Shown: positions 28,237-40,819 of the stretch, one piece after another | Numbering within the stretch: position 1 is the stretch's first letter | Layout of the letters: every line of letters starts with the position of its first letter | Origin: Bigelowiella natans CCMP2755 | Lineage: Eukaryota > Cercozoa > Chlorarachniophyceae | Length of the DNA stretch: 42,199 bases | Assembly: GCA_000320545.1 (NCBI GenBank) | Contig: ADNK01000139.1 | Span: 1-42,199 of the forward strand | Direction of reading: 5' to 3' | Notes under the pieces: model-generated | The model's input: the letters and a program-made list of their open reading frames with translations, nothing else | The model's database searches: none | Told to the model about the DNA's origin: nothing | Program-made: the position numbers and the translations under genes

Positions 28237-29247
28237 GGATTATTTGAGGTAGTAGAGCAGGTCAGGTCAGGGACCGTCAAGCAAAGGTTAGGCAGAAAAC
28301 AACAAGTAGTAGTAGTAGGGTTAGGCCGATGATACTGTAAGAGCACCTGCTTATCGTAGCTGCACCGACATGGTAGTCAAACAAGAGGTTGATGCCAACA
28401 AGTAGCGCTGGGAATTCACCAAACGCAAGAATAGTATACCTATGGATTATGATGATGATGATGATGATAATGGGTGATGGATAATGTTGAACACGGGATT
28501 AACGCATCCTCTATACTATGATCTACTGAGATGTGACAATGAAGATATGTAGATATGTTTATGTTCACACACGGAGAGAGAAAATGTATGCGCGCGCGGT
28601 GTGTGTGTGTGTGTGTGTGTGTGTGTGGTGCGCGCGTGTGTTGGTGTTTCGAAACAAAGCGTGTTGATTCGAAGTTATTATGTTATGTTTGGAAAAGGAG
28701 CATGTCGATTTGATGTGTATGTTTGGAAGAGGAGCGTGTCGCTGATTTCAAGTTGTTATTATTATCTTCTTACAAGTAGGCTGATCCTGACACAGCGAAT
28801 CTCGAAGACATCTCAGCGTAACATAGTGCATTTAGAATGCATGCAGCAGCGGCAAGACCAAAGGAGATGATAATCTACATTTAGTATGTTGTTGCACAAC
28901 AGAAGAGGAAAAAGAAGAAGAAGAAGAAGGAGGAAAGGAGTAATAGTCAGTTTTCTAATAGGGTAGAGTGGTTATTTCATTTTGTAGAGATCTAGTACCG
29001 CAGGACCAGCCTCCCTAGCCGCAATGCCTGTTAGCACAAAAATGCCTGCACCAATGGAGCCTCCAACGCCCATCATGATCAAATCTAAGACTGAGAGAGA
29101 TCGAATGAGTTCTTCCTCATCATGCTGACGATTTCCTCCAGCAGATTGAATGTTTTTAACACGAAAGGCGTATGCGACGAAAGCCTTCCAAAAGAGAGAT
29201 ATATCAGAGGCGCCCCTGTGCTGTGTGGATGAGGACGACGAAACCAT
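24107..29247 (-). CDS. Cationic amino-acid transporter (CAT/APC family), 15 exons
   Basis: Exons: 29247-28999, 28874-28774, 28439-28347, 28199-28106, 27936-27835, 27527-27486, 27403-27356, 27060-26974, 26846-26750, 26641-26577, 26350-26144, 25893-25849, 25706-25543, 25263-25092, 24757-24107. Every phase agrees; 738 residues. Signature segments appear in family order: LDLIMMGVGGSIGAGIFVLT, CYAEMSSRFAVSGSAY, LAFGEFPALLVGINLLFDYH, GVKESKWTN, ASNWTPLAPKG, FFSYIGFDVVANAAEEARNP, RDLPIAIVSSL, SAPLSDAL, SRLYLSITRDGLLPEI, LSIGIMLAYS and CPFVPLIPLL, then a last helix with WVRLGVVSLLVLCLYIY. Such plasma- or vacuolar-membrane carriers move Arg and Lys in 12-14 helices. The 170-residue cytosolic tail has Asn, Gly and Ser runs and three repeats of a 14-15 residue unit (GGVHLDIGGIIPELR). 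The ATG at 29247 precedes a Ser-rich N-terminus of about 50 residues. Confidence 0.92.
24392..24523 (-). repeat. Coding minisatellite, three 42-45 base units
   Basis: Units at 24392-24433 (42 bases), 24434-24478 and 24479-24523 (45 bases each) are essentially identical; the first lacks one AAT triplet. Read on the minus strand they encode GGVHLDIGGI(I)PELR three times in the transporter tail. Near identity suggests recent expansion without frame loss. Confidence 0.95.
24807..24839. repeat. (ATC)n microsatellite
   Basis: Eleven TCA/ATC triplets inside the last intron of the transporter gene. Similar tracts occupy most introns of this gene (for example 25016-25042, 28037-28064, 28207-28236). 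Confidence 0.95.
28599..28627. repeat. (GT)n microsatellite
   Basis: A GT run flanked by CGCGCG alternations, inside intron 2 of the transporter gene. Alternating purine-pyrimidine sequence such as this can adopt Z-DNA; that is a general property, not shown here. Confidence 0.95.
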
Positions 29248-29807
29248 AACGCTATAGCTTCATGAGAGGAGAAGGAGAAAAGCCTGAGCACACATTGAAT
29301 GGGTGTACATCTATTCAAACAAAGTTACAAAGTAGCGAATGAGTTCCACCTTCCTTGTGATTATGACCTTTTGTTTTTCGAAAAGCGGATAGAAAGCTGG
29401 CTGGAGCACGCCTTGCCGATGATGGTTGACTTTTATTTATGCTTACTGCTTCCGATGAAAGGGGGAGGTGGAAGGATTTCAGGCAGCAGATGAACCAGGA
29501 ATAAGGAAAATATTTAGACAGAATTTTGATAGATATTTATAGGATGAATGGGACTCAGTTCCTATCAACACACACACACACACACACACACAATGCAATA
29601 CTTGCTATGACACAATGATGTTAGTTAGTTAGTTTGTTAGTTATTCTGTTCGCGTCCTTGACTTCCCAGCTATGTTGTTACACCGAAGTGATTTTCATAG
29701 TGGATGTTCTCTTATAACGGACATTGTTAAGTATTAAATCAATTCCGAAAATATCTTTTCACCTTATTTTTCGAATGAATCCCAGCCATCATCATCATCA
29801 TCATCAT

Positions 29808-29853
<46 letters not shown>

Positions 29854-29910
29854 AGTTGTTGTCCCTAAGTCATCATCAAGCAGTTCTGGAGGAGGAGGAG
29901 GACGACGAAC
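29248..29910. promoter_or_regulatory. Divergent promoter region with CA, ATC and GTT tracts
   Basis: About 660 bases between the transporter start (29247, minus) and the ZW10-like start (29911, plus). It holds a (CA)n run at about 29570-29592, an (ATC)n run at about 29788-29810 and a (TTG)n run at 29811-29853. I see no clear TATA element. Confidence 0.45.
29788..29853. repeat. Adjacent (ATC)n and (TTG)n microsatellites
   Basis: About seven ATC triplets pass directly into fourteen TTG triplets. The compound tract ends about 58 bases before the ZW10-like ATG and is probably in its 5' UTR or promoter. Confidence 0.95.
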
Positions 29911-31028
29911 ATGCTTTCGCAGGAAGGAACCCCCCCTCCGAGCCCTCCGAACGAAGAATTATCGCAACAGCAAGAGCTTTTTCAACAGGCAATATACCAC
30001 ACAAGGGAAACAAAAAATGAAACCCTTGAGATCAAGATCACCCAAGCGTATAAGGAATGGCAGGCGTTGCTACAGGAGAAAGACCAGGGGGAGAGGGAGC
30101 TTGACGTCATGGACAAGAAGATTCAGTACGATTACTTCAGATGAATAACCCCAAAACAAGCCAGTTCTTCGTTTACACTTCGTCATCATTATCAACTACT
30201 TAGGAAAATGAAAATGGAGGTTGGCAGGTTAGGCCTATCTCGACGGTACGGCGTAGCATGCCGAAGGGTCACGGACCGAACCTCCGCTTACGACTTTGTC
30301 TCCGCAGCGAAAGTAATGCATAAGAGTAATGTCAAAATAGGATTATTTTATCAGTTATTGTTATTATTAGTTGCAGTAGTGGCGTAGTGAGGGAAGAAGT
30401 AGAATAATGATCTCGAAGTTATATCTTGTTCAAATGGGTGTCGTCAATTTAGTTGCTAGGTCCCTTAAAGATGGTATTAAAGACTCACCTCAGAGAGGGG
30501 GGGGAAGAGGGAAATGTCGTCGAAACTGCAAACGTTGTACTACAACCGCGTCAAATTAAGAAGATGAAGGTCTGGCTGAAAAATATTCCAAATCAAAATG
30601 TGTATTTTATCGGTAAGACTATTGCTGCTACCATATTTCCCATCAGAGTAAGCTGAATAGCCTGCAGAGATCCATTATTGAAGGTGATTATCATAGATCC
30701 TTGTTTGATCTTTGGTATTCGTTTATTATTCACCCTCTTCGGACGTGTGTCTGCAGGTTTAGAAAGCCTTGCGAAAGACGTGCAATTTCTGAGTCAAAAT
30801 GATGACGACGACGTAACCTTTGCCAATGCTCATCCTCCTCGCCTGAAAGATTTCTTGAGTAATTTTGGGACAACGGTAGAGAGGAGTAGCGCCAAGGCAT
30901 TTTATACTATTCGGATCAAATCAACTAAATGCGAAGAAGATGGTCATTCTGATGATGATAATGTCACCACTGCTGAGGATGTGATAAGCGCGGCTCTTGA
31001 TTTAGGACAGGAGTCTACTGTGTATAGG

Positions 31029-31063
<35 letters not shown>

Positions 31064-33460
31064 TAATAGAGGTGTAGTAGTAGTAGTAGTAGTTGTAGTA
31101 GGAGAGGTAGTTGCGGTGCAAAAATGGCACTGTACGTCTCCTCCCCTTCCTCCTCCTCCTCTTCCTCCCTATCTACCTCATCTTTTTAAATCATACGTTT
31201 CACCCTCCTCCTCCTCCTCCTCCTACTACTACTACTACTACTACTATTACTACTACTACTCCATACAGGTGTATACGGCATTTTGCAGAGCGAATCGATA
31301 GAGAGGTATTGATTCGGTGTAGTAGTAGTAGTAGTAGTAGTAGTAGTACAGATTATACAGCAGCGTAGTGTGATTTGGGGGAAGTTAGGGATAATGTTCC
31401 AACATCATCATCAGGCAAGGAGAAAGGAATGTGATTGTTTCTCATCACCATCACCACCATCATCACCACCATTCCCAAAAGCAACACAGTAACTGACTTC
31501 TTACTGCACAGGGAATAACTATGCTTCTTCCTCTTCCTCCTGCTCGTTATCATATTGAACAATATGATGATGATGGTGGCAATGATGATGATGATGATTC
31601 GTTCATTAGGTTATTAAACCAATGATAACATCTTTTCGTGAAAGTCCATTGTTCCGAGCTCACATTTCACGGCGCTCTCTGCCCACTTGCCCACTGGCCA
31701 ATCATACAGTCGTCATCGATGGTGATGATGATGATGGCGGTGCTGCTGCAATTCCTGCATTGGAGGATTGGATCAAAAGCGGCGCATTGGAGGAAACCAG
31801 CAGCACAACAAACGACGAGTCTACGCCGTCCCCTCGTGATGATGATGATGATGACGATGACGGTGATGATGATGATGATGATTATAGCCACAACGCCACC
31901 AACAAAGCGCGGTCATTATCAATGAAGAGGAAGGAAGTCAAGGAGACAGCTTCTCCGTTTCAGATGTGGAAGATCTTCCGCGGCACTAACCCTGGTGACG
32001 ATGATTATGATGGTGGTGGTAGTAGTAGTAGTAGTGGTAAGTCATCATCTTCCTCCATAATGTTAGCGATATATGAGCTACTACCATTCTCTTCATCATC
32101 ATCATCATCAGCTGATGACGATCATGTGGCTAATAATGATAAGAATGGAGATCATAAAGATGATCATCATAAGAAGGGGGCATTTAATGCTGCTGCATGT
32201 GAACATCAACAACTACTACGACAACAAGCAGAATCATCATCATCAACAACAACAACGACGACGACGATGATGATGAGGATGATGTCAAGGTTTATGAAAG
32301 ACTTGGCAGAAGTAGTGGTTGAGGCTGGTTGCTCAGGTATAGGAAGAACAAGAAGAAGAAGAAGATGCAGCAACAGCAAAGAGAGCAAGTGCGAAGAAGG
32401 ATCAATTATGGAAGCTATGGTCTGTAGCATCGTAGTAGTAGTAGTGGTTGTAGCAGTAAAGACGTTATAGGCACTATCACTGAATGTGGTTTCTCTCTCT
32501 TTCTCCCCCCCCCCCAACCCCCCCTCCTTTTTGTTCTCTCTGTGTGTGTGTGTGTGTGTGTATGTGTGCTTTCATCATCATCATCATCATCATCATCATC
32601 GTTGGTAGGGATTTGCTATTTCAGGAAGAATAGAAAATATGCTTGTCTCCAAGGTAGGTAGATAGTAGGTGGTGATTGGTGATTAAAAAATAACGACAAC
32701 CATTGAAGAATCAATCATTACTCTTCTCAGTGTAGTGGTGGTGGTGGTAGTAGTAGTAGTACGTTATAATAAATTCAGCAATCTTGTTGTTGGTTGTCCG
32801 GTGTTGGTACTCGGTGCTACTACTAGGTGTTGATACCCTCCATGCCAATACACGTGAGGGACCTGCATGGGTTCCAGAGCACTGCTTCTCTGTGCTTAAG
32901 AGAATATCGAGCAAGGTGGGAGATGGCAGGGCTGGCTGTTCCTGGAGGAATGACGCTCAAAGAAGCAAATCGGTTGGTCGTCGTTTCAACAAGATAAGAT
33001 GACATAATCACTGATCAAAATATTAACTAATATGGTTCTTTATTCTGTATCTTTCCTCCTTTCTTCCTCTCTTCTTCTTCCTCTTTTTTAGGAAACGTGT
33101 AAGCAAATCAATAGATCAGTGGTTGTCTGGGATTGAAATAGGAGGTGATGATGTCGTAGAAAGGATGCATACAATTTACTGCTGCTGCTGCATTTACCGG
33201 ATAGAATTATCATGGTAATAACCAATTGATGATGATGCACTGAGCGGTGTTTATGCTACTGCTGCTGCTACTACGATCATCATCAGGGCGAGAAGAACGG
33301 AGATATGATTCCACTGATATTGTCAATTTCGCGACAAAAGAAGGGCTTATGGACGAAATACCGGAGGAGATCTACCGTCGTTACGTTGAAGCAAAGCACA
33401 AAATCGGTTGGTAGTTCTGTGTTGTTGCCTTACCAGTGATTCAATTGTGTTTATGTGTGC

Positions 33461-33497
<37 letters not shown>

Positions 33498-35822
33498 CTG
33501 CTGCTGCTGCTGCTGCTGCTGCTTCTTCTGTAGATGATGGAAGAATTTATAAAAGAGCGACGAATGATGTTAAACATTTTTATTTTCTTAATCATTTTCT
33601 TCAATATCTTCAGGAAGTGAGAAGGCACATACTGCTAAGGCATCATCATCATCAGCAGCAGCAGCAGCAGCGATTAATCATTTTGGCAGTGGTTCTGGTT
33701 TAGGCACTAATATTACCACTACTACTGAATCCCCCCCCCTTCCTGATACAATCAAGGAATTTCCAGGACAAATTCCACGGTTATTCATGAATAGATGCCA
33801 AGTTACTTTGCTGGGAGCAGCAAGAGCAATCATTGCACGATGTGGATATGAAGAAGTGACCATAGTCAACAACAACAACTACAACAAACCTTGCTACATT
33901 AATACCACCATCAACAGCGGCAGCAGCAGTGGTGGTGGTGGTGATGAAGATAGTACCAGTATAATTCTTGGCAAGTTTGAACAAGAATCATGGGGAATAC
34001 TCAGCGCACATGGCGATAAGGGTAGTAGCAGCATCAGTAGTAGTAGTAGGAGGAGGAGTGCTGATGGTGGCAATCGGACGACGATGACGACGAAGAACAA
34101 AAAGAATCAGACAAAAACAACAACAACAACAACAACAACAAGAAGAAGAATATCAAGAACAAGACCCTTACAGATATCAGAAGACATGTTACGTCTGGTA
34201 CAACTTCTGTACGGCATATGCAGCCTAGCAGAGGAGGCGAAGAAGAGCATATCATCATCATCATCGATCATGGAATCAAAGGACGACGAGGAGGAAAGAA
34301 ATCAGGAGGAACAAAAAGTAGAATCAGCGTCGATAATGAAGATCGCAGTACAGGTTGTGCAGCTGTATATTGCACTTACTTTACCAACGTTCAACAATCA
34401 ATTGGCTACTTCCAATTTTTGTGCCAGCAGAAGAGGTAGTAGTAGTAGTAGTAGATTGATATTTACGCAGTCGTTATAATGTATCTAATATAAAAGCATC
34501 ATAGTTAGTTTTTGATACTACTACTAATTTCAATAATAGCTGCCTGACTACTACTAGTAGTAGCTTTTCGTATATCGTGTTTTCAATATGAATGTGTTAA
34601 AACTGCTTCTTTCTCTAAACACTATAAACCAACATAACTACTACTGCTATCTAATATATCAATCATATTAATCATGATTTTCATGTCTACAATACATAAC
34701 AGCGGCAATAATTCGAAACGATACGATATTTCTTGCTGGGCATCTTGCATCTTTGCACAAGTTCTTTGCTTCTGCTGAAGTGAGGAGGAAGATGAGAAGA
34801 AAGCAATGGAATATGAAGAGTAGTGAGAAGCTGACGATAAGGAGTGGAAGAGCTCTTCGATTAATAGATCTTATCCCTCCTGTAAAGGCACTAGGAACCC
34901 GTGTGTTCTCTTTACAACTGGATCGTTTACATGCCCTTGCTACCGCAGTTCTACTTCCAATAGTCTCCACACACCATAACAACACGCTCACAAACCTTCA
35001 GATTGCAGCAAGGTATCGAGAATGTCGAGAGAGTGTTGCAGAAGCATTGGAGATTCCCCAGAGATTAGCTACTGCGTGGGGTCCTCCTCCTCCTCGTATT
35101 AGTAATAATAATACCTCCAAAGGAGGCGGTTGCGGTTGTGTAATGCCCTCCAAAGCAAGTTGCTTCATCATTGGAAAATTCCTGGAGATGACTATGGAAA
35201 GCTTGGTTAATGGGACTTTGATGGCGAAAGATATATCACAAGAGTGTGCAGCAAGGATACGCACTTTGATGATACAAACAATCGAAACCATCCGTAAGAT
35301 CAATTTTCTGTACAGTGAAGATAATAAGGGAGAAGGAAACTATCATCGCAAAATTAGGGAGGGGGAAGATAATCTTCAGCAGGAAGGAGTTTATCAGTAT
35401 TTAGATTCGTATGGAAAGGCTATGGCCCTTTTCCGTATTCTCGATGAAGATCAAACATTGAATTCAGTTAGGAGAGCGTACAACCAAGGATATCTCCTTG
35501 CTCTTAATCCAGGAGAAATAAAGAATGTTATTAAGGTACGAACGTTCATCTTTTCCATACATTATAACACAAGTTGTAGAAATTCCATCTCAATATATTG
35601 CATGTCAATGCCATACAGCATTATGTTTCGTGACACTTTCAATAAAATCCAAGTTTTGCTAGTTAAATTTAATGGCATCAAAGATTGAACACTTGTGTTT
35701 GATAATCTGTTTAGGCAATCTGGACCAAATCCCCAAAACGCGAAGCTCTCCTTGCAACAATTTCACAGCTACCATCAAATATTCCGTCGTCATTCTCATC
35801 TAGCATAAGTGTTGAAATTTAA
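29911..35822 (+). CDS. ZW10-like tethering/kinetochore protein (13 exons)
   Basis: Exons: 29911-30125, 30204-30227, 30494-30612, 30757-31027, 31269-31305, 31610-32336, 32625-32653, 32827-32972, 33092-33144, 33287-33406, 33614-34435, 34703-35535, 35715-35822; all phases agree, 1167 residues. ZW10 works in the NRZ complex that tethers Golgi-derived vesicles to the ER, and in animals at kinetochores. The N-terminus is a coiled coil (QAYKEWQALLQEKDQGEREL). The C-terminal 310 residues match ZW10 best: IIRNDTIFLAGHLASLHKFF, RLIDLIPPVKALGTRVFSLQ, RLATAW, FIIGKFLEMTMESLVNGTL, ISQECAARIRTLM and LNPGEIKNVIKAIW. Known homologues have about 750-800 residues; the excess here is Asp, Ser, Thr, Asn and Lys runs encoded by triplet repeats at 31720-32280 and 33900-34310. 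Exons 1-3 are the least certain. The identity rests on pattern memory, not a search. Confidence 0.65.
31840..31882 (+). repeat. Coding (GAT)n tract (poly-Asp)
   Basis: GAT/GAC/GGT triplets inside exon 6 of the ZW10-like gene encode two runs of Asp split by one Gly. The reading frame is kept, as expected for triplet expansion in a tolerant loop. Confidence 0.9.
33468..33522. repeat. (GT)n followed by (CTG)n in an intron
   Basis: A GT run (about 33468-33494) followed by eight CTG triplets, in intron 10 of the ZW10-like gene. Confidence 0.93.
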
Positions 35823-36957
35823 TAATCTGATGCTTTATACCCACCTTGCATGATACAATAGTTATATTCACACAGTTCTAGCAATAGAGCTGCGGCATAG
35901 ACATAGCGTGTAACTTTATACTCATAAATGTGCATTGCAGAAGTTACAGCTAATTTTATGTACGATAGCAGCGCTGTACTCTGCACAAACTTGTTAATGC
36001 TATTTTGTGGCGTTATTCTAGTATTCGTCATGGAGTTAATCGTGACTGCTAATGTCATGCCTTCGCCCGACAATTGTTGGTAGGCTGTGATCATTGCGTG
36101 ATGCACTGGTTTATCGTCAATCATTGCTGAATAAGTCTAGGATTTTGCTGTGCATGTGAGCACATGTGCATGCATGCCTAAAACACATTTTTGTGTGGAC
36201 TGTGGCCCTTTCTAGCTTTGACACCACATTACAGAAAAGAAATCGAAGTGCGCTGTAACTGACGGCTAGACGGCTGTTGCTCCATGATCGACCCTGCTGC
36301 GTACATGTTTAAAAACATCCGAGCGCAATCGATGCATGCATGCAAGTGTGATGAGCTTGTACGTAAAACAATATTGTTACACACTAACGCTGCTTTGCAC
36401 AGCTACATGAGGATGACCATTGAACAAATTTAATTGATTAATGACATATCCGTCTTACACTAACCCGTTTTTGCCTGCTTCGATCTAGCGATGTCATCGT
36501 CTGCCGCGCGCGTGTGTGCATCTCAAATACTCATGCGGAGGACATAGTGTCGTGCTCATGGTACGCGTGTGTTCAGCGCGCTCAGTGAAGACTAATCACA
36601 TTCTTGTAATTTGTGTCATAATCCGTTATTACTAAAACTGATTTAACATTACACATAATGACACCCACAACACATGGTTCCTACAAATTACAAATGATGA
36701 TGATGATGATGATGATATCTATTTGATCATATCATTGTGTTGAATAAATTTAGTGAAGAAACTAAATCACTTCCAGTAAAGGCAAAACTATGGACCAGCC
36801 TCTGGTGCGTAAATCCAGTCGTATTATCTCTAGATTGTGGTATTATTCCTAATATCTCAGAAACTGCTACAGAGATCTTCGACTGACAAGTTTCTTCTTC
36901 TTCTTCAGCTCCTACTACTATCTAATCTATCTATCTATATATTTTCGTTATCATTAA
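35823..36957. other. Convergent intergenic region
   Basis: It lies between the 3' ends of the ZW10-like gene and the right-end minus-strand gene. A minus-strand open frame at 35819-36124 has no ATG-supported domain. Bases 36140-36560 carry CATGCATGCATGC-type words and GCGCGCGTG alternations, the same class seen after other genes. Confidence 0.55.
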
Positions 36958-37384
36958 TTATTTACTGCTATATATTGGTACTGAACGACTGACTGAGTGA
37001 CTTGATGCAATAGCATGAGATCGTACAAAATCATCGACAGCTTCTTCATACACACGTGCTGTTTTCCCGTAATTCGATTTCTATCCTCCTACTTGCCGTA
37101 GTAGCACCACATGGTTCTTCTTCTCATTGTTATTATGATGATGATTATTATTATCTCATGCGGTTGCTGCTTTGCCGTAACAGACTTTGAAAAGCTCACA
37201 AACAGTAACGTCTCTGAGCATTATGGTGGTGGTTGTGTGTGCTCTTAGAAGAGAAGTATCAAGAGAAACAACCGAATATCTCTAATACTAATAATATGTT
37301 GCATAATAAGCTATAATATGGCAGCACACTAGACATCTCCATAATAATGACGAAGACGACGTTGCGAATAATCATAATGGTTTG

Positions 37385-37422
<38 letters not shown>

Positions 37423-38212
37423 TTCTCCATCTACTACTACTTACTGATCTATAGGGCCAAAGCGAATCTCTTTTGCATTCAAGATAGCTCTTAAGTGTAG
37501 CTGTAGGTCATAATACTAGATCATGGATATAATATCTCCACAAACAATCCTCATTATCAATCCCTGCCACCCTCCTCCTCCTCATCATCATCATCATCAT
37601 GATCATGATAATGGTAGAATGCATGTAGTGTTGGTTATAATATCCTACCTTTGCATCTCCGTGATTTGGAGTAGTGAAAGGCACTACAACAAACCCATCC
37701 TTTCTGTGATCATGATATATATATATATATATATATATAAATTTATGATGGATGAGGAATCATAGATGATGGATCATGGATCAAGATCTTTCTTTTCCTC
37801 TTGTTCCTCTCCTTTTCCATGCTATTTTTTATCAATATTTATTGCTGTTTACCCATCTCCTGCAAGATCTCCTACATTTACAACCAATCTAAAGACCACG
37901 ATGATGACACATCAAAATGATACTAACTTAGTTCCAATGCTATGATAAAAACAAATGGCGAGTGGAGAAGGGACGAATCAAGAAGTTATATTTGAAGATG
38001 CATTCAATCACTATTATCATCATCACCATCTGATATTATTGCTGCAACTACCTATATGGCGCACCAGCCCTTATGTTGTTAGAAATCACTGTTACCTTTA
38101 GTAGGTAATTTTACGATGATGATGATGATGATGATGATTATTATTATTATTATTAGAGTAGCAGCAGCAGCAGCAGTAGTAGTAGTAGCAGTACGTGGAC
38201 AACATAGAATCA

Positions 38213-38250
<38 letters not shown>

Positions 38251-39315
38251 GGTGCAGTAGTTGGAAAGAGATGTAGGAACGTGTGAAAGAAGAAGAAGAA
38301 GAAGAGAGCAGAGTGGAAGAATGAGAGATTAGATGTGCAGATCTCATCACCATTACTGATATATGGCTACATATCAGCTCATTATTTAGAAATACTATAG
38401 TAACGCCTCCTCCTTCTCCTTTTCATCATCATTATCACATCATAATATGCTCTTGTTTGTTTACTACTTGTCCTGGAGTAGAATGCCATTTATGATCATG
38501 ATCTACATCCTCCTGCTCTTCCTCGTTGTTGTTGTTGTTGTTACCGGCTCCCTTCCTTTCTCTTCTTCTTCTGTAACCACCACCACCCACAATGCTACTA
38601 ATACGTCGTTGAACAGTCCCATCCTCCTGAAGTTGCTCTATATATCCCCTCAGATTCCGTGTATAGTCGTTCACAATCATAATCTGTTATGAACAACATA
38701 ATAGCATATTAGTAGTAGTAGCAATTGTCAAGGCAATGCCATTCTCCTACTTCAACATTTACATAATCACTCTTATCTAACAGCGGCAGCAACAACAATT
38801 ATTACTACTGTAACTACCTGAGTAGACTGTGCCCGGGAACTTGTTCCTGCCTCCGTGTTTATGAACGTTATCTGTATCATCATCAGCGACAAGTAGAATC
38901 ATTTATTATCCTTCTCTTTTATGGGAACTATTTGGCGTCGTTGCTACAACAACAACAACAACTACTACTACTACTACTACACTTACGATGCATACTTACT
39001 TCTACTGCCATAATAATAATAATGAGGAGTAAAAGCTGTTGTTATAATGAATGCATGCATCATCACCATGTTCTTATTATCGATAGATGATGATGATCCT
39101 CCTGATCCTCCCCCTTGTCCATCGATATTGCTAGAAAGAATGCCACTGCTGCTTATCATCATCTTAGATCTTCCTGCCGTGCCCCCACCTTATAGCACCA
39201 CCACCACCACCACCACCAGCAGCAGAAGAAGAAGAAGAAGAAGAAAAAGAGATTGTGATAAGCGTGCTCCTTTGTTCGTACATAATTGTTTTATGTATGT
39301 GTTGTGAGTGTATGT

Positions 39316-39357
<42 letters not shown>

Positions 39358-39636
39358 GTGGTGGTGGTGGTGGCGGTGGTGATGGTGGTGAGATTTATTA
39401 CTTGTATTTCGTGTCAGGGCGCCATATCGTCTTCGTCGTCGTCGCCATTGTTGTCTGAATCAGCGATGAAACCACCACCACCACCACCACCACCAGCAGC
39501 AGCAGCAAAAAGAGGAAGTAATGAAAGAAGGAAGGATAATAACACCTCTGTTATCATTATCATCATCGTCATTACAATTTTGCTGCAGTATCTTTGTGTA
39601 GTATCTAAAGTGTACAAAGATGATGCGGTCCTGCTC

Positions 39637-39673
<37 letters not shown>

Positions 39674-40781
39674 CTGATAATTGATGGCAATACTACTCAA
39701 TATATCTAGTTTTTTTTTATGTGTGTTTTGCCGCTGTATTCTCTTGCTGCATTATTCTCATGTAGCATTAACAAACAAGCGGAGCATGAAACTACTCTCC
39801 TTCTTACCGATTTCCTCCTCCTCCTTCCCCTCCTAATCCTCCCAATTTACTGCTGGTGCCTTTGCCGTTGGGTCCTCCTGATTGGATTGGATTGATGATT
39901 TAACGGATCATATTCAGCAGAAACTACAGTGTAGTACTATCAACTAGTAATAATGAAATGTATATCAAGTTGTTGCCCAACCATCATCCATCCTAACTTA
40001 ATTATATATATATATATACATATACATATACATATACACATATATTGAGTTGTATTCCGCTTGCTGCTGCTGCTCTATACTATTACTGTTAGTGGTACAA
40101 CCCTACCGACAATAGAAGAAGAAGTATTAGTAGTGGTAGTAACAGGCCCCAGAAGTAGATCTAATTCTGTTGAAGCTACTGCGTGGTGCTGCTATATATC
40201 ATCAAGCAGAACCAGTAGTAGTAGTAGTAGAACCACCACACAAACAACATACAACAACAACAAAGGGAGAAGAGGAAAGGAGAATGCGGTTATGAACGAC
40301 GAAAGTGGAGAATGATGATGATGATGATGAGGAGGAGGATGAGGATGAATATGCTAAAGCAACAGTTTAGATTTTGAACGACTATGTTCTCATAGCTGTA
40401 ACATTCTCATCATCATCATTTTCATCACACTCCTTCTCATCCTCAAACACACAATCCCTTATTACATCTTCATCTTCTGTGACAAAAAGCTTTTGCCAGC
40501 CCGTGCTTCCTTTTGTTTTTGGAAAAGGAGATTATTACATACCATCTTTCACATGATAAGCGATGTTGTTACTACAATTTATCATCACTTCCACAACCAA
40601 ATATATACTACTTCTAATCGAGAATCTACTACCACCACCAGCAGCACCACCCAATTATACGATGAATTATTGTGTGTGTGAAACAATAATACATTATGAG
40701 CAGCAGCTCACCTAGATTGGTCATGAAGATCAACCCTGTCCATCCCCTTTCACCAGCAGCAGCACCGACGATACCAACCAA

Positions 40782-40819
<38 letters not shown>

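Noticed and set aside
30678-31301. A 207-codon plus-strand frame with long Tyr, Val and Pro runs
   Set aside because: Only 30757-31027 is a real exon of the ZW10-like gene. The poly-Tyr and poly-Val ends are intronic TAC and GTA repeats read through.
39414-39690. Frames with poly-Ile, poly-Trp and poly-Gly runs
   Set aside because: They are translations of (ATC)n and (CCA)n tracts; only the short part near 39636 has any exon support.
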